A DNA stretch of 25,907 bases. Source: a virus. The stretch's first letter is position 1, and each line of letters opens with the position of its first letter. Positions 17,088 to 24,368 of this stretch are shown piece after piece. The notes under the pieces are model-generated. The model had not been told where the DNA came from, ran no database searches, and worked only from the letters and a program-made list of their open reading frames with translations. The stretch is taken from the IMG/VR virus record IMGVR_UViG_3300047177_000005, positions 1 to 25,907 of that record. The stretch is one strand, 5' to 3'. The position numbers and the translations under genes were made by a program.

Positions 17088-17692
17088 TCAGTCTTCCTTC
17101 TGTGCCACGCGCTGATTGTGCGCGTCCACCGTGATGATCTCAATCAGCGCATACATATCCTCGGTGCCATACACGGTATCGAGTTCATGCAGCGTGGCGA
17201 GTCGAGACGACACGATCATGCCGAGGCTGGCGGAGATATTCCGGTATTCTGCGAACTGTCGTCCGTCCGCGAGGAACTGGTCAACTTCAACCGCAGCTCG
17301 GCCAGAGAAAAACCCACATGCAGAGACAGCACCTCCTCGCGCAGCCGAAGAAGCGTCTTCACTTCGTCAATGTCATCATCGGTCACATCGCGCCGAAATG
17401 GCGAGCGGCCAGGATCGGTGACGATCTGCACGCACGTCATCATCTCGTCCAGCAGCGGCTCCGCGTCATCCCATCGCATGCCTAAGAATGCCCGAATGCC
17501 CATCGCCGCAACGCCCGCCATGCCTGCGCCGGCGATCTCGTCGGGGATGTCCGCGCCGGCCCGCACCGCCGCCATGAGCGCGCGCGAGGCCCACTTTTCT
17601 GCGGCCCTGGCCGACATTTCGCGGATATGGAAGACCTTACCGCGGTCGCGGTTGTCATCCGTGACCGTGAACGTCGTCTCGTGCCGCGCCAT
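17088..17692 (-). CDS. Tail assembly chaperone, -1 frameshift fusion product
   Basis: If the ribosome slips back one base at the GGGTTTT heptamer (17309-17315), translation continues in the -1 frame to the stop at 17088-17090. That gives 128 zero-frame residues plus 73 more, 201 in total. The extension reads as a coherent protein (DQFLADGRQFAEYRNISASL, then LATLHELDTVYGTEDMYALI, EIITVDAHNQRVAQKED) and ends two bases before the GTG of the tape measure. This is the lambda G/GT arrangement. The alternative is a separate 43-codon gene from an ATG at 17219 (ATGA overlap with the zero-frame stop), without a ribosome-binding site. I favour the frameshift. Confidence 0.75.
17216..17692 (-). CDS. Tail assembly chaperone (zero-frame product)
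   Basis: A 158-residue product encoded between tail tube and tape measure, the position of tail assembly chaperones (lambda G, P2 E). It begins MARHETTFTVTDDNRDRGKV and is helical and acidic (DDAEPLLDEMMTCVQIV; DDDIDEVKTLLRLREEVLSL). The last 30 residues (SSSRTDDSSQNTGISPPASA) look like the low-value end of a frame that is normally left by frameshift. The ATG overlaps the tail tube stop (TGATG). Chaperones of this kind coat the tape measure before tube polymerisation. Confidence 0.8.
   Translation of the reverse strand: MARHETTFTVTDDNRDRGKVFHIREMSARAAEKWASRALMAAVRAGADIPDEIAGAGMAGVAAMGIRAFLGMRWDDAEPLLDEMMTCVQIVTDPGRSPFRRDVTDDDIDEVKTLLRLREEVLSLHVGFSLAELRLKLTSSSRTDDSSQNTGISPPASA
17309..17315 (-). 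promoter_or_regulatory. Slippery heptamer G GGT TTT for -1 frameshifting
   Basis: On the minus strand the zero frame reads GTG GGT TTT TCT. The heptamer G_GGT_TTT fits the X_XXY_YYZ rule with X = G and Y = Z = T, and both tRNAs can re-pair on GGG TTT. It sits 31 codons before the zero-frame stop, inside the overlap of the two frames, just as in lambda G. I did not find a convincing downstream stem. Confidence 0.75.
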
Positions 17693-18126
17693 CAGAACGG
17701 CAGCGGCGCAATCACGCCCCAGGTGATCGTAAACGGCCGGCCCTGCAACACGCGCCGCGCCTCGGGGATGGGATTGTAGTTCGAGATCACGCCGTTGTTC
17801 ATCGCGAACTTGCGGCCAATGCTGGTCATCGTCAGGATCGCGGCTGCCGGATAGATTTCCGAAATTGCGTCCTGCGCCGCAACCCAGGCATCGAAGATCA
17901 CCGACGACGGGCTATCCGGCATGATGGAGATGGTCTGCTTATACATCCGCGGCACCCAGCCGCTCGACATCACGCCATCGACACCCATGATGTTTTCGGA
18001 TGTCTCGGCGGCTTCGGTTGCGAAGGCCGCGTCAGCCATGAAGCCCTGTAGCTGCTGGCCGACCGCGTAGACGCCAGGGATTGTCAGAATATAGACGGAG
18101 TTGGCGCTGGTGATTGTGTTTGCCAT
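17692..18126 (-). CDS. Tail tube protein (DUF3277)
   Basis: A 144-residue product matching DUF3277 tail tube proteins in length and pattern: MGVDGVMSSGWVPRMYKQTI, then SIMPDSPSSVIFDAW, and QGRPFTITWGVIAPLPF at the end. Hundreds of copies stack to form the inner tube. The ATG has GGAG seven bases upstream. It follows the sheath gene, as usual for contractile tails. Confidence 0.9.
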   Translation of the reverse strand: MANTITSANSVYILTIPGVYAVGQQLQGFMADAAFATEAAETSENIMGVDGVMSSGWVPRMYKQTISIMPDSPSSVIFDAWVAAQDAISEIYPAAAILTMTSIGRKFAMNNGVISNYNPIPEARRVLQGRPFTITWGVIAPLPF

Positions 18127-18130
18127 GACG

Positions 18131-19648
18131 CTACTCCACGTCCACAGAGTTCATGGAAAGCGTCTGCACACTCTGCCCGTCAAAGTAATACAGGAAGATT
18201 GGCGGCGATCCGCGCGCGGCCTGAACCTGCGGCGAAGCCGTCCCGATCAGCAGATAGTATCCGACGTTCTGCACCGCGAGGCCGGCCCCCGTAACGCCAA
18301 CCGCGTTGTCGATTTCCTGCAACTGCAACGCCGACAACGTGCCGCCGGACCGGATCGCGCCGTAGTTCAGCGCTGCCTGGATCGGGGTCAAAAGCGCCGA
18401 TTCGATAAGCGCGTTGCCATAGGCGTTGTAAGGAATGTTGCCGTCTGTGACCTCCAGTTCCATCAGCGCAAGCTGGAACTGCGAGTTCATCCAGATCTGG
18501 TTGACGTAGCTGTCGAACCACAGGAACGGGCCGGAGATCAGCCCCGACTGCATGAACGTGAACGACTGGTTCGCCGTCGCGACGGCGGCGAGATAATTGT
18601 ATCCGTTGGCGTCCAGGTTGTCCGATATCTGCTGATTGGTGACGCTCGCCGTCAATCCGGGCTGGCTGCGATATGCAAGCGTCTGGCGCCCATCCGTTTG
18701 CGCAAAGTTCAGCGATGCCGCGAAGCCGAGCACGAATGTCGCGAGATACTGCGCCCCGGTTTCATACACGGGGCATGTGCCAGAGTAGTCGTTCCGCTCC
18801 AACAAATAGCCGAGCGACGTGGTAGTGCCCTGTTGGGTTGCAGCTACGTCACTGTCCCACGGCACATAGGCGTATCGGTTGTTCTGCCCGTTCGTCCAGG
18901 CTGCGAACGCGAGTTTCTGCGTGTTGGCGCCGCCGGTATCCGGATTGAACAGCGTCGTGAAGCAGGCCCAGTTCTGGGTGATCCCGGTGACTGCCGTCAT
19001 AAACGCTGCCGGCGTCGATACCGCAGCACCTTGCGACAAGACGGCGCCGGCCGCTTGCGTCAGCGCCAACTCGGTCGCCAGCGTGCCGGTTGTCGGGAAG
19101 GCGACCGTCGATCCGGTGCCGGCGGTGCTGGACGTAAAGACGAAGGCGCTTGCCACGCTGTCATAGGTGACAGTGAACGGAGGCGCCGTGAACGCAGTCT
19201 GAATGATCGTCGCGGCATTTGAAAAGCTGGTCGCGGACGAGAGATTGATCGTGCCGGATGTCGCGCTCGTGCCGTTGACGACAATGACGATCGTCCCAGT
19301 GAACGCTTGGAGTTGCGCCAGCGTAACGCCAGACAACGAACCGCCGCGCAGATATGCCGCCACCGACGATGTCGGAAACTGAGTGACCAGCATGGCGCCA
19401 GGCAACGCTGTGCAGTTGGTAAAGCCGGCGAAATACACCTGCGCCGCAGAATAGGCCGGCGTGCCTGCGCCGAAATACGCGAGCACCGAGGCCGGAGAAG
19501 CAAACGAAAGCACCTGCCCGACCGGAACCCGCGTCGTAGAGTCGAGGAACAGCCCGTTGAGCTGAAGCGCGTTTCCGCCGGCGCCCAGGACGCCAGGAAT
19601 GACGCTGACATATTTTGAAGCGGGAATGCTATTGAGGCTCGCCGACAT
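18131..19648 (-). CDS. Tail sheath protein (DUF3383)
   Basis: A 505-residue product of the DUF3383 family, the contractile sheath of these myoviruses. Typical are the N-terminal YVSVIPGVLGAGG, then the VLAYFGAGTPAYSAAQVYFAG region, the NNRYAYVPWDSD segment, AQTDGRQTLAYRSQPGLTA, and a C-terminal LQNVGYYLLIG-like segment with IFLYYFDGQSVQTLSMNSVDVE (here split for brevity). Its presence shows that the tail contracts. The ATG at 19648 has AGGAG eight bases upstream, fused to the previous stop codon (TAGGAG), suiting high expression. Confidence 0.92.
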   Translation of the reverse strand: MSASLNSIPASKYVSVIPGVLGAGGNALQLNGLFLDSTTRVPVGQVLSFASPASVLAYFGAGTPAYSAAQVYFAGFTNCTALPGAMLVTQFPTSSVAAYLRGGSLSGVTLAQLQAFTGTIVIVVNGTSATSGTINLSSATSFSNAATIIQTAFTAPPFTVTYDSVASAFVFTSSTAGTGSTVAFPTTGTLATELALTQAAGAVLSQGAAVSTPAAFMTAVTGITQNWACFTTLFNPDTGGANTQKLAFAAWTNGQNNRYAYVPWDSDVAATQQGTTTSLGYLLERNDYSGTCPVYETGAQYLATFVLGFAASLNFAQTDGRQTLAYRSQPGLTASVTNQQISDNLDANGYNYLAAVATANQSFTFMQSGLISGPFLWFDSYVNQIWMNSQFQLALMELEVTDGNIPYNAYGNALIESALLTPIQAALNYGAIRSGGTLSALQLQEIDNAVGVTGAGLAVQNVGYYLLIGTASPQVQAARGSPPIFLYYFDGQSVQTLSMNSVDVE

Positions 19649-19659
19649 GCGTCAGGCTC

Positions 19660-20202
19660 CTACGGGGCAGGGACGGGGATGAAAGTCGGCGTGAGCGTTC
19701 CAGCGAAGGCTTGCTGCGTGATCACGACTGGATTGATCTGCAACGCAGCCTCAACGATCCAGCGGAACTCGTATTGCTGCTCGCCATCGGTGAAAGGAAT
19801 TTGCCGAGGATCGCTGGCGTAGAGTGGTTGCACGCCCGGTTGCGCGGCAGCGAAAGCGACGCAGGCAAACTCGTCGCGCAGCAGCGTGGATGCGATCTGC
19901 GCGTTGTCGCCCGACGCTGGGCCGTGAAAGTCAAGCTGGATCGTCAGTTTCGTCGGAGCCAGAGAACTGCGGGTGCCGGACGGATTACCGACCGGGCTTG
20001 TCGCGTCGGCGTAAGTATCGACGTTGGTTTCTATGCGCTCGCGAAAGAGCGGCGTCATTAGGACGAAGTTGGCATCGTCAGGCTCGGGAACGCGATTGTC
20101 CTGGCCGCGCAGAACCGGCGTTCCGTTCGGCAAAATGGCCGTGAGGAAGCCCTCCATGGCCGTGAAGACCTGGACTTCCGTTAGCGTTAGAGTGGCCTCC
20201 AC
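19660..20202 (-). CDS. Neck terminator protein (LIC_12616 / gp12-like)
   Basis: A 180-residue product. The pattern GTPVLRGQDNRVPEPDDANF, then VLMTPLFRERIETNVDTY, and LTIQLDFHGPASGDNAQIAS, then TLLRDEFA is characteristic of the LIC_12616 (phage neck terminator gp12-like) family. It caps the tail tube and sheath at the neck and lies immediately before the sheath gene. The start is a GTG two bases after the previous stop, without a clear ribosome-binding site. Confidence 0.85.
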   Translation of the reverse strand: MEATLTLTEVQVFTAMEGFLTAILPNGTPVLRGQDNRVPEPDDANFVLMTPLFRERIETNVDTYADATSPVGNPSGTRSSLAPTKLTIQLDFHGPASGDNAQIASTLLRDEFACVAFAAAQPGVQPLYASDPRQIPFTDGEQQYEFRWIVEAALQINPVVITQQAFAGTLTPTFIPVPAP

Positions 20203-20204
20203 GA

Positions 20205-20585
20205 TTAGCTATTCTGTCTCGTAACGGCCACTTTGACCCAGCCGTCGCGCTCGCTCCAGTTCTCCAATACGAGAGCAACAAGCCAGATATCGCCATTCGG
20301 CATCGTGACGAGATCACCGCCACGCCGATCCGCGCGAACGAGACCTTCCCAGTTGCCGTTGATATAAAGTGCGCGGCGCTCGCCCTGAATGTTGAGCGCG
20401 TCGAGCTGGGCGATGTCGTTATATTGAAGGCTCTGCATCTGCACGGTGACATACTGCGTCGGTGCATATGTCGGCACACGCGAACCGTCCGGCCCGATTG
20501 TGCTTCCGGTGCTGCGCTGGATGCCGGCGACGATGGGCGGATTTATCGCAGCAATGATCGGAGAGACGATGGAATGTAGATTCAT
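20205..20585 (-). CDS. Neck/collar protein (head-tail junction)
   Basis: A 126-residue product. The segments VQMQSLQYNDIAQLDALNIQ, then GERRALYINGNWEGLVR and GDIWLVALVLENW, then GWVKVAVTRQ resemble a small protein often annotated as phage collar or neck protein between the tail-completion and neck-terminator genes. Its ATG at 20585 overlaps the previous stop (ATGA). The longer open frame to 20807 only shadows the upstream gene. Exact role not established from sequence. Confidence 0.65.
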   Translation of the reverse strand: MNLHSIVSPIIAAINPPIVAGIQRSTGSTIGPDGSRVPTYAPTQYVTVQMQSLQYNDIAQLDALNIQGERRALYINGNWEGLVRADRRGGDLVTMPNGDIWLVALVLENWSERDGWVKVAVTRQNS

Positions 20586-21037
20586 CCCTCCGTCACCTCG
20601 TAATCGACAGAGTGCTGCATCACGCCGCTGTCGATAAGCTGCTTGTCGAACCCCTTTGCGGCAACCGTAGCGGGCGCCAGCGGCGCGCCGGCAAAGTCCA
20701 CAATCGCTTGCTGCAACTGGCCTTTGATGCCTTCGCCCACCAGGCTGAGCGCGGCGCTGGAGTTGTAATCCTTCGCGACAAGGCACTTGCCCACCGCATC
20801 GCCCCATCCGGAGCTTTTCGCCGCTATCATCCCGCGAAAGAATGGCCGCGCCGGAATGCCGGCCTTCGGCGCCCCGAACTCCTGGATAGCGGCAACCATC
20901 GGCACCGACGTTCCGTCTGGATAAGTCGCGCCTTCGAGGAATCCGACCCGCACCTCGGCGTTTCTGTCGGCGCGTCCGGCGATTTGCCGCAATCGCTCTT
21001 CCAGCGCCGCGCCGCCGGTCAGACCGATGTCAGGCAT
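20582..21037 (-). CDS. Tail completion / HK97 gp10-like morphogenesis protein
   Basis: A 151-residue product. The core EVRVGFLEGATYPDGTSVPM, then VAAIQEFGAPKAGIPARPFF is a hallmark of small phage morphogenesis proteins of the HK97 gp10 type, with the IPARPF motif before a helix (GMIAAKSSGWGDAVG). It also has SLVGEGIKGQLQQAI and a PLAPATVAAKGFDKQLIDSG end. It probably acts at the head-tail junction. The ATG at 21037 overlaps the stop of the secreted protein (TGATG), which favours it over a frame to 21082. Confidence 0.8.
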   Translation of the reverse strand: MPDIGLTGGAALEERLRQIAGRADRNAEVRVGFLEGATYPDGTSVPMVAAIQEFGAPKAGIPARPFFRGMIAAKSSGWGDAVGKCLVAKDYNSSAALSLVGEGIKGQLQQAIVDFAGAPLAPATVAAKGFDKQLIDSGVMQHSVDYEVTEG

Positions 21038-21399
21038 CAGTTGAAGATCTGCACCGCAACTACGCACGTCCCGGTCGCGCACATCAACTGATAGCCGAGC
21101 GGATTGCCGTAAAACGAATAGGAGCCGCCGGATGCCGATAGTTGAAACGTGTAGGACGAAGCCGAGAGCGTGTTGCCGTCGCCGCGACCGTAGACAACAC
21201 TCGATCCGTAGTTGATCATTACAATATAGTGGATCGGAACCGAGCTACTGACGCCGAGCGCAGCAAGCGTCTGCGGCGTCGTTGTGACCGTGAGCGGCGA
21301 GAATGTCTGCGGAATGACGGTAGGGGCGTCGGGCGGCGGAATGGACGCGACCGCGGGCGATACCGTGAGAAGTGCCGCCAGAAGAAACCGCTTCACCAT
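21037..21399 (-). CDS. Small secreted protein within the head-tail module
   Basis: A 120-residue product. Residues 1-18 form a Sec signal peptide (MVKRFLLAALLTVSPAVA). The mature part has PTVIPQTFSPLTVTTTPQTL, GSSVVYGRGDGNTLSASSYT, and YGNPLGYQLMCATGTCVVAV at the end, suggesting a small beta sandwich with one disulfide (CATGTC). The ATG at 21399 has a perfect GGAGG six bases upstream, the best ribosome-binding site nearby, so this start is well supported; it overlaps the DUF4054 stop by seven bases. A secreted protein among cytoplasmic head-tail connector genes is unexpected. Family not recognised; receptor masking, decoration or superinfection exclusion are only guesses. Confidence 0.7.
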   Translation of the reverse strand: MVKRFLLAALLTVSPAVASIPPPDAPTVIPQTFSPLTVTTTPQTLAALGVSSSVPIHYIVMINYGSSVVYGRGDGNTLSASSYTFQLSASGGSYSFYGNPLGYQLMCATGTCVVAVQIFN

Positions 21400-21842
21400 G
21401 GGTAGCCTCCGCCTGCGTATGGCCGCCCCCAGCGTCCGCCTGGAATGTATCGCGCAGTGCGGTAGGGCAGCATCGCTTGCCACGCCGCCAGACCGTATTT
21501 TGACTGAGCAAACCAGGCCGCCGAACCCGGAACCTGCAAATCCGTCTGCACCGAAACGGAACCTTCCGTCGCGCCACTGATGCGCCCGACGATCGGCGAT
21601 GATGGCTGATTGCCGAGCGGCGCATTCAGCGCGGCGATATGCGCTGTAATCATGTTCAGGATTATCAGCAACGTGCCGCTGTCACCGATGACGCGGCTCG
21701 GATTGGCACAGTATGTCGCGGCCTCGGCGAAATACATCTGTGCGACCGCGGCCGGCACATAGGCCGCAAGTTCTGGATATCGAAGCTGCCACGTCGGATA
21801 GTCGAACGTGACGGCGACCGGCGCAGCCCAGCACCCGGACAT
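21393..21842 (-). CDS. Head-tail connector (DUF4054)
   Basis: A 149-residue product fitting DUF4054: FDYPTWQLRYPELAAYV near the start, then QMYFAEAATYCANPSRVIGD, an IILNMITAHIAALNAP helix, GRISGATEGSVSVQTDLQVP, then AAWFAQSKYGLAAWQAM, and a C-terminal RYIPGGRWGRPY. The family is an adaptor bound beneath the portal. I chose the ATG at 21842, two bases after the stop of the upstream gene; the frame is open to 22157 but only as a shadow. Confidence 0.88.
   Translation of the reverse strand: MSGCWAAPVAVTFDYPTWQLRYPELAAYVPAAVAQMYFAEAATYCANPSRVIGDSGTLLIILNMITAHIAALNAPLGNQPSSPIVGRISGATEGSVSVQTDLQVPGSAAWFAQSKYGLAAWQAMLPYRTARYIPGGRWGRPYAGGGYPW
21406..21410 (-). promoter_or_regulatory. Strong ribosome-binding site (GGAGG) for the secreted protein
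   Basis: GGAGG on the minus strand, six bases before the ATG at 21399. It decides the start, since the open frame continues to 21483, and it lies inside the end of the DUF4054 gene. Confidence 0.75.
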
Positions 21843-21844
21843 GG

Positions 21845-22273
21845 TTAGGTGCGAGTGTCCTTCTTGATCCCTTTCGGCACGCGCGCATCGCCGTTGTCGG
21901 GATCGATCGGCTCCAAGCCGGAGCGAACACGCTCGTTCTCGCGCGTCATGGCATCCACGGACGGAAGTTTCTCGTGCGCGAAGATCAGCCGCTCCGTCAC
22001 GATGGCGGTGTCCGCTTTCTGCTTCATCCACTCGGCGAAAAAGTCCGCATCGACGTTGTGGGTCAGGGCATAGCCGTTCGAAATGGGCGCCAGGGGCGGA
22101 CGGTTGATCGGATGCGCCGGGCCTTTGATGACGATCTGCTTGCCAACCCGAGTCCAACGAACGGTATCGCGTTCACCGCCGCCAAGAACAGGCTCGGTCT
22201 TGGTTTCCGGTTTTTCCAACTGCAGCACGATCCCGTTCGGGATTTTGCACGCGACTGTCACGACGCCAGGCAT
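21845..22273 (-). CDS. Hypothetical phage head-module protein
   Basis: A 142-residue, hydrophilic protein. The first half (VVTVACKIPNGIVLQLEKPE, then RDTVRWTRVGKQIVIKGPAH) looks like a small beta domain. The second half is charged (DADFFAEWMKQKADTAIVTE, then DAMTRENERVRSGLEPIDPD). Proteins with this layout are commonly seen between the major capsid and DUF4054 genes of similar phages, but I know of no assigned function. The ATG lies four bases after the capsid stop. Confidence 0.7.
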   Translation of the reverse strand: MPGVVTVACKIPNGIVLQLEKPETKTEPVLGGGERDTVRWTRVGKQIVIKGPAHPINRPPLAPISNGYALTHNVDADFFAEWMKQKADTAIVTERLIFAHEKLPSVDAMTRENERVRSGLEPIDPDNGDARVPKGIKKDTRT

Positions 22274-22277
22274 CGGT

Positions 22278-23402
22278 TCAGACCCCGATCATCTGAGCGA
22301 CCGCGACGGGCATTTTCAGCACCGTGCCCCAAGTGCCGCCGGTGACCTTCTGTTTGAAGGCGGAAAGGTCGCGAATGACCGGATGCGCCCTCATCTTTTC
22401 GTTGAACGCGCACATGCCGGTGTCCTGGCCGTCGAGATTTTCGGCGATAAGCTGCACCACGTTGCCGCCCGTGATGCCCTGCGGGTTCGACGCACTGACC
22501 ACGCCGTATTGAACTGCTGTCTTCACTTTCAGGTTCGGGAAGTTCTTTTTCAGGAGGTCTTCCACGTTGACATTGTAGGTGTTCGTCGCCGTCAGGGCGA
22601 CAGACGACTGCGGCGAGAGCGCCAGAGTCATCGGCGTTGCGCGGTCCACCACACCGGCGGTCTGCTGCACAAGCTGGCCGAACACCGCCTGAATGTCGGC
22701 ATAGACCTCATTTGCGGTGGCGTTGATGTTGCCGTTGTAGATCCAGACGTTACCGTTGCCGGCCTGCTTTGTGCCTGGCGCGATGTAAGCGGCAAGGTTC
22801 GGATCGTTCAGCAGCCCGTAGTTTTCGAGGCCCGCCACGCCGAACGCATACGTCAAGTTCAGGAACTTGGCCATGACGGTCGCCGCTGCGCGGTCCATCT
22901 GCGCCGCCCAGTTCAGCCGCGCGCGGCCGGCCCGCTCCAACTCGCGCTCGCCGTACTGCTTGATCGTCTGGAACAGATATGCCTGGCGCTGCGGAAAGTT
23001 GACGTTGGCGCCGGCCCGGCCGTTGTTGTTGTAGTCGCCGTAGCTGGAAACCTCGCCAGTGTGCTCCACCACCTCGAACATGATGGTTTCGTCGATCCAA
23101 CTGCCGCGCTTTTCCTCGCCGAAGATCTCGGCCATCTGGTTTTTCGCGAACACGACTTCGATCACGGCAGGATCGATGAGAGTCGTCAGAAACGCCGGTA
23201 TGGCGGCGCTCGGTGTCGTGGAAGACAGGCCGACCTGAGCATCCATCGCGATAGACACCGCCGAGTCCCAGTCGTCGCGCCAGCCTTTCGGCAGGTAGCT
23301 GCGAACCTCGGGAAAAACGATACCGTTTCGGGCAAGCTGGGCACTGTCTTCCGCCCAAGCGGAGCGCGCCGCGTCGTATGTCGGGAAGGAAATCGCGTTC
23401 AT
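22278..23402 (-). CDS. Major capsid protein (DUF2184 family)
   Basis: A 374-residue product matching the DUF2184 major capsid family in length and pattern: AFLTTLIDPAVIEVVFAKNQ, then MAEIFGEEKRGSWIDETIMF (E-loop side), the GEVSSYGDYNNNGRAGANVN stretch, RQAYLFQTIKQYGERELERA, and near the end AFNEKMRAHPVIRDLSAFKQ. It forms the icosahedral shell with an HK97-like fold. The ATG at 23402 has AAGGAG eight bases upstream, fused to the preceding stop codon. Cement gene upstream and connector genes downstream support the call. Confidence 0.93.
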   Translation of the reverse strand: MNAISFPTYDAARSAWAEDSAQLARNGIVFPEVRSYLPKGWRDDWDSAVSIAMDAQVGLSSTTPSAAIPAFLTTLIDPAVIEVVFAKNQMAEIFGEEKRGSWIDETIMFEVVEHTGEVSSYGDYNNNGRAGANVNFPQRQAYLFQTIKQYGERELERAGRARLNWAAQMDRAAATVMAKFLNLTYAFGVAGLENYGLLNDPNLAAYIAPGTKQAGNGNVWIYNGNINATANEVYADIQAVFGQLVQQTAGVVDRATPMTLALSPQSSVALTATNTYNVNVEDLLKKNFPNLKVKTAVQYGVVSASNPQGITGGNVVQLIAENLDGQDTGMCAFNEKMRAHPVIRDLSAFKQKVTGGTWGTVLKMPVAVAQMIGV

Positions 23403-23410
23403 GGGGAGTG

Positions 23411-23416
23411 CTCCTT
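23411..23416 (-). promoter_or_regulatory. Strong ribosome-binding site (AAGGAG) for the major capsid gene, overlapping the cement stop codon
   Basis: The minus strand reads TAAGGAG, in which TAA ends the cement gene and AAGGAG is the Shine-Dalgarno sequence eight bases before the capsid ATG. An identical TAAGGAG precedes the cement gene (24365-24370). Confidence 0.8.
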
Positions 23417-24356
23417 AACCCAACAGGTGCGACGAGATTTTGACGAGTTCGCCCGGCGCGCCGCTGGACATCGCGACCCACTTGGTCTGGACTGATGTGC
23501 CGGCAGTGATGGTGGTGCTGGCGGCGGTCTGCGTCGGCGAGACGATGTAGGTTCCGGTCCCGCCGGTGCCGGTGCCCAGCGCGGTGATGCTGGTTCCCGT
23601 CGTGACGTTGGTGCCGGACAGCACATCACCGATACCAAGAGCGCCGGAGCCGACCGCGGACACAGTCAGGGTGCCGTAGGTCTCGCTGATGGTTGTGCTC
23701 GCCACGGACTGCTCAGGGATCGACACCTCATAGACGCCGACGCCGCCCGTCGTGCCGCTGAGCTGCGCCACGATCTGCGTGCCGGTCGCGACGTTGGTGC
23801 CCGACAAGATGCCGCCAGGAACCAGCGTGCCGCTGCCGACCGCGGAGACCGTCAAGATGTTGTTGGCGATCGAGCCGGTCACGCTGGCGGTGCTGGCGGC
23901 AATAGCGCCGGTCACGCTGGCCGAACTTCCCGCGCCAGCCGCAGCGAATGACGCCAAGCCGTTGCTGTAACTGGCGAAAGCGTTCATGCCGGGGCGGGCT
24001 TCGGTGGTGCCGTTGTTCACGATCCAATAGTCGCCGCCGCTGTGCAGTGTGCATTGGAACCCGGTCGGGATCGTCATGCCGTATTCGGTCAGATAGGTGG
24101 TGATCAGACCCTGCATGTTGCGCGGCACGAACCCGGCCACCGGCCCGGAGCCGAAGTTGTTGGCGATTATCGGCGCGCCGTTCGCGTCGAGCGGCTGGGT
24201 GATCCAGGCGAACGCACCGATCGTCAGACCGTTCGGGCCGGCGATCAAGCCGCCAGGTCCGGCATCCACCGAATACCAGAGGTTTGCCGAGGCGAAGTCG
24301 CCGGCGACCGCGGGGGCGGGCTGGACGTTGACTTGGCGCTGAAAGTTGTCGGTCAC
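23415..24356 (-). CDS. Capsid cement/decoration protein (gp24-like) with two repeat modules
   Basis: A 313-residue product. Residues 1-100 resemble structural cement proteins of the Gp24 type: [20 protein letters not shown], then [32 protein letters not shown], and [20 protein letters not shown]. After an Ala/Ser/Thr linker, two beta-rich modules follow at about 165-222 and 229-285, which make it longer than usual for cement proteins. The C-terminus ([20 protein letters not shown]) returns to the cement fold, so the modules look like insertions in an external loop. The GTG start has AAGGAG eight bases upstream. It decorates the shell built by the next gene product. Confidence 0.82.
   Translation of the reverse strand: MTDNFQRQVNVQPAPAVAGDFASANLWYSVDAGPGGLIAGPNGLTIGAFAWITQPLDANGAPIIANNFGSGPVAGFVPRNMQGLITTYLTEYGMTIPTGFQCTLHSGGDYWIVNNGTTEARPGMNAFASYSNGLASFAAAGAGSSASVTGAIAASTASVTGSIANNILTVSAVGSGTLVPGGILSGTNVATGTQIVAQLSGTTGGVGVYEVSIPEQSVASTTISETYGTLTVSAVGSGALGIGDVLSGTNVTTGTSITALGTGTGGTGTYIVSPTQTAASTTITAGTSVQTKWVAMSSGAPGELVKISSHLLG
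23501..23862 (-). repeat. Shared beta-rich repeat module, two tandem copies in the cement protein
   Basis: Copies lie at about 23690-23862 and 23501-23670. Both encode LTVSAVGSG, then LSGTNV, then TGTxI, a Gly/Thr turn ([11 protein letters not shown] or [12 protein letters not shown]), and a final xxAST-TI strand. The second copy matches the tailspike and baseplate J modules more closely ([10 protein letters not shown]) than the first. Confidence 0.75.
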
Positions 24357-24368
24357 TGCTCGCGCTCC

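Noticed and set aside
17088-17219. Independent 43-codon gene starting at ATG 17219
   Set aside because: There is no ribosome-binding site, and the same frame is open upstream to the slippery heptamer; kept only as the alternative to frameshifting.
18101-19222. Plus-strand open frame of 373 codons opposite the sheath
   Set aside because: Shadow of the DUF3383 gene.
22083-23495. Long plus-strand open frame (470 codons) opposite the major capsid gene
   Set aside because: It is Arg/His/Val-rich without family features and lies wholly opposite recognisable genes; high-GC DNA gives such antisense frames.
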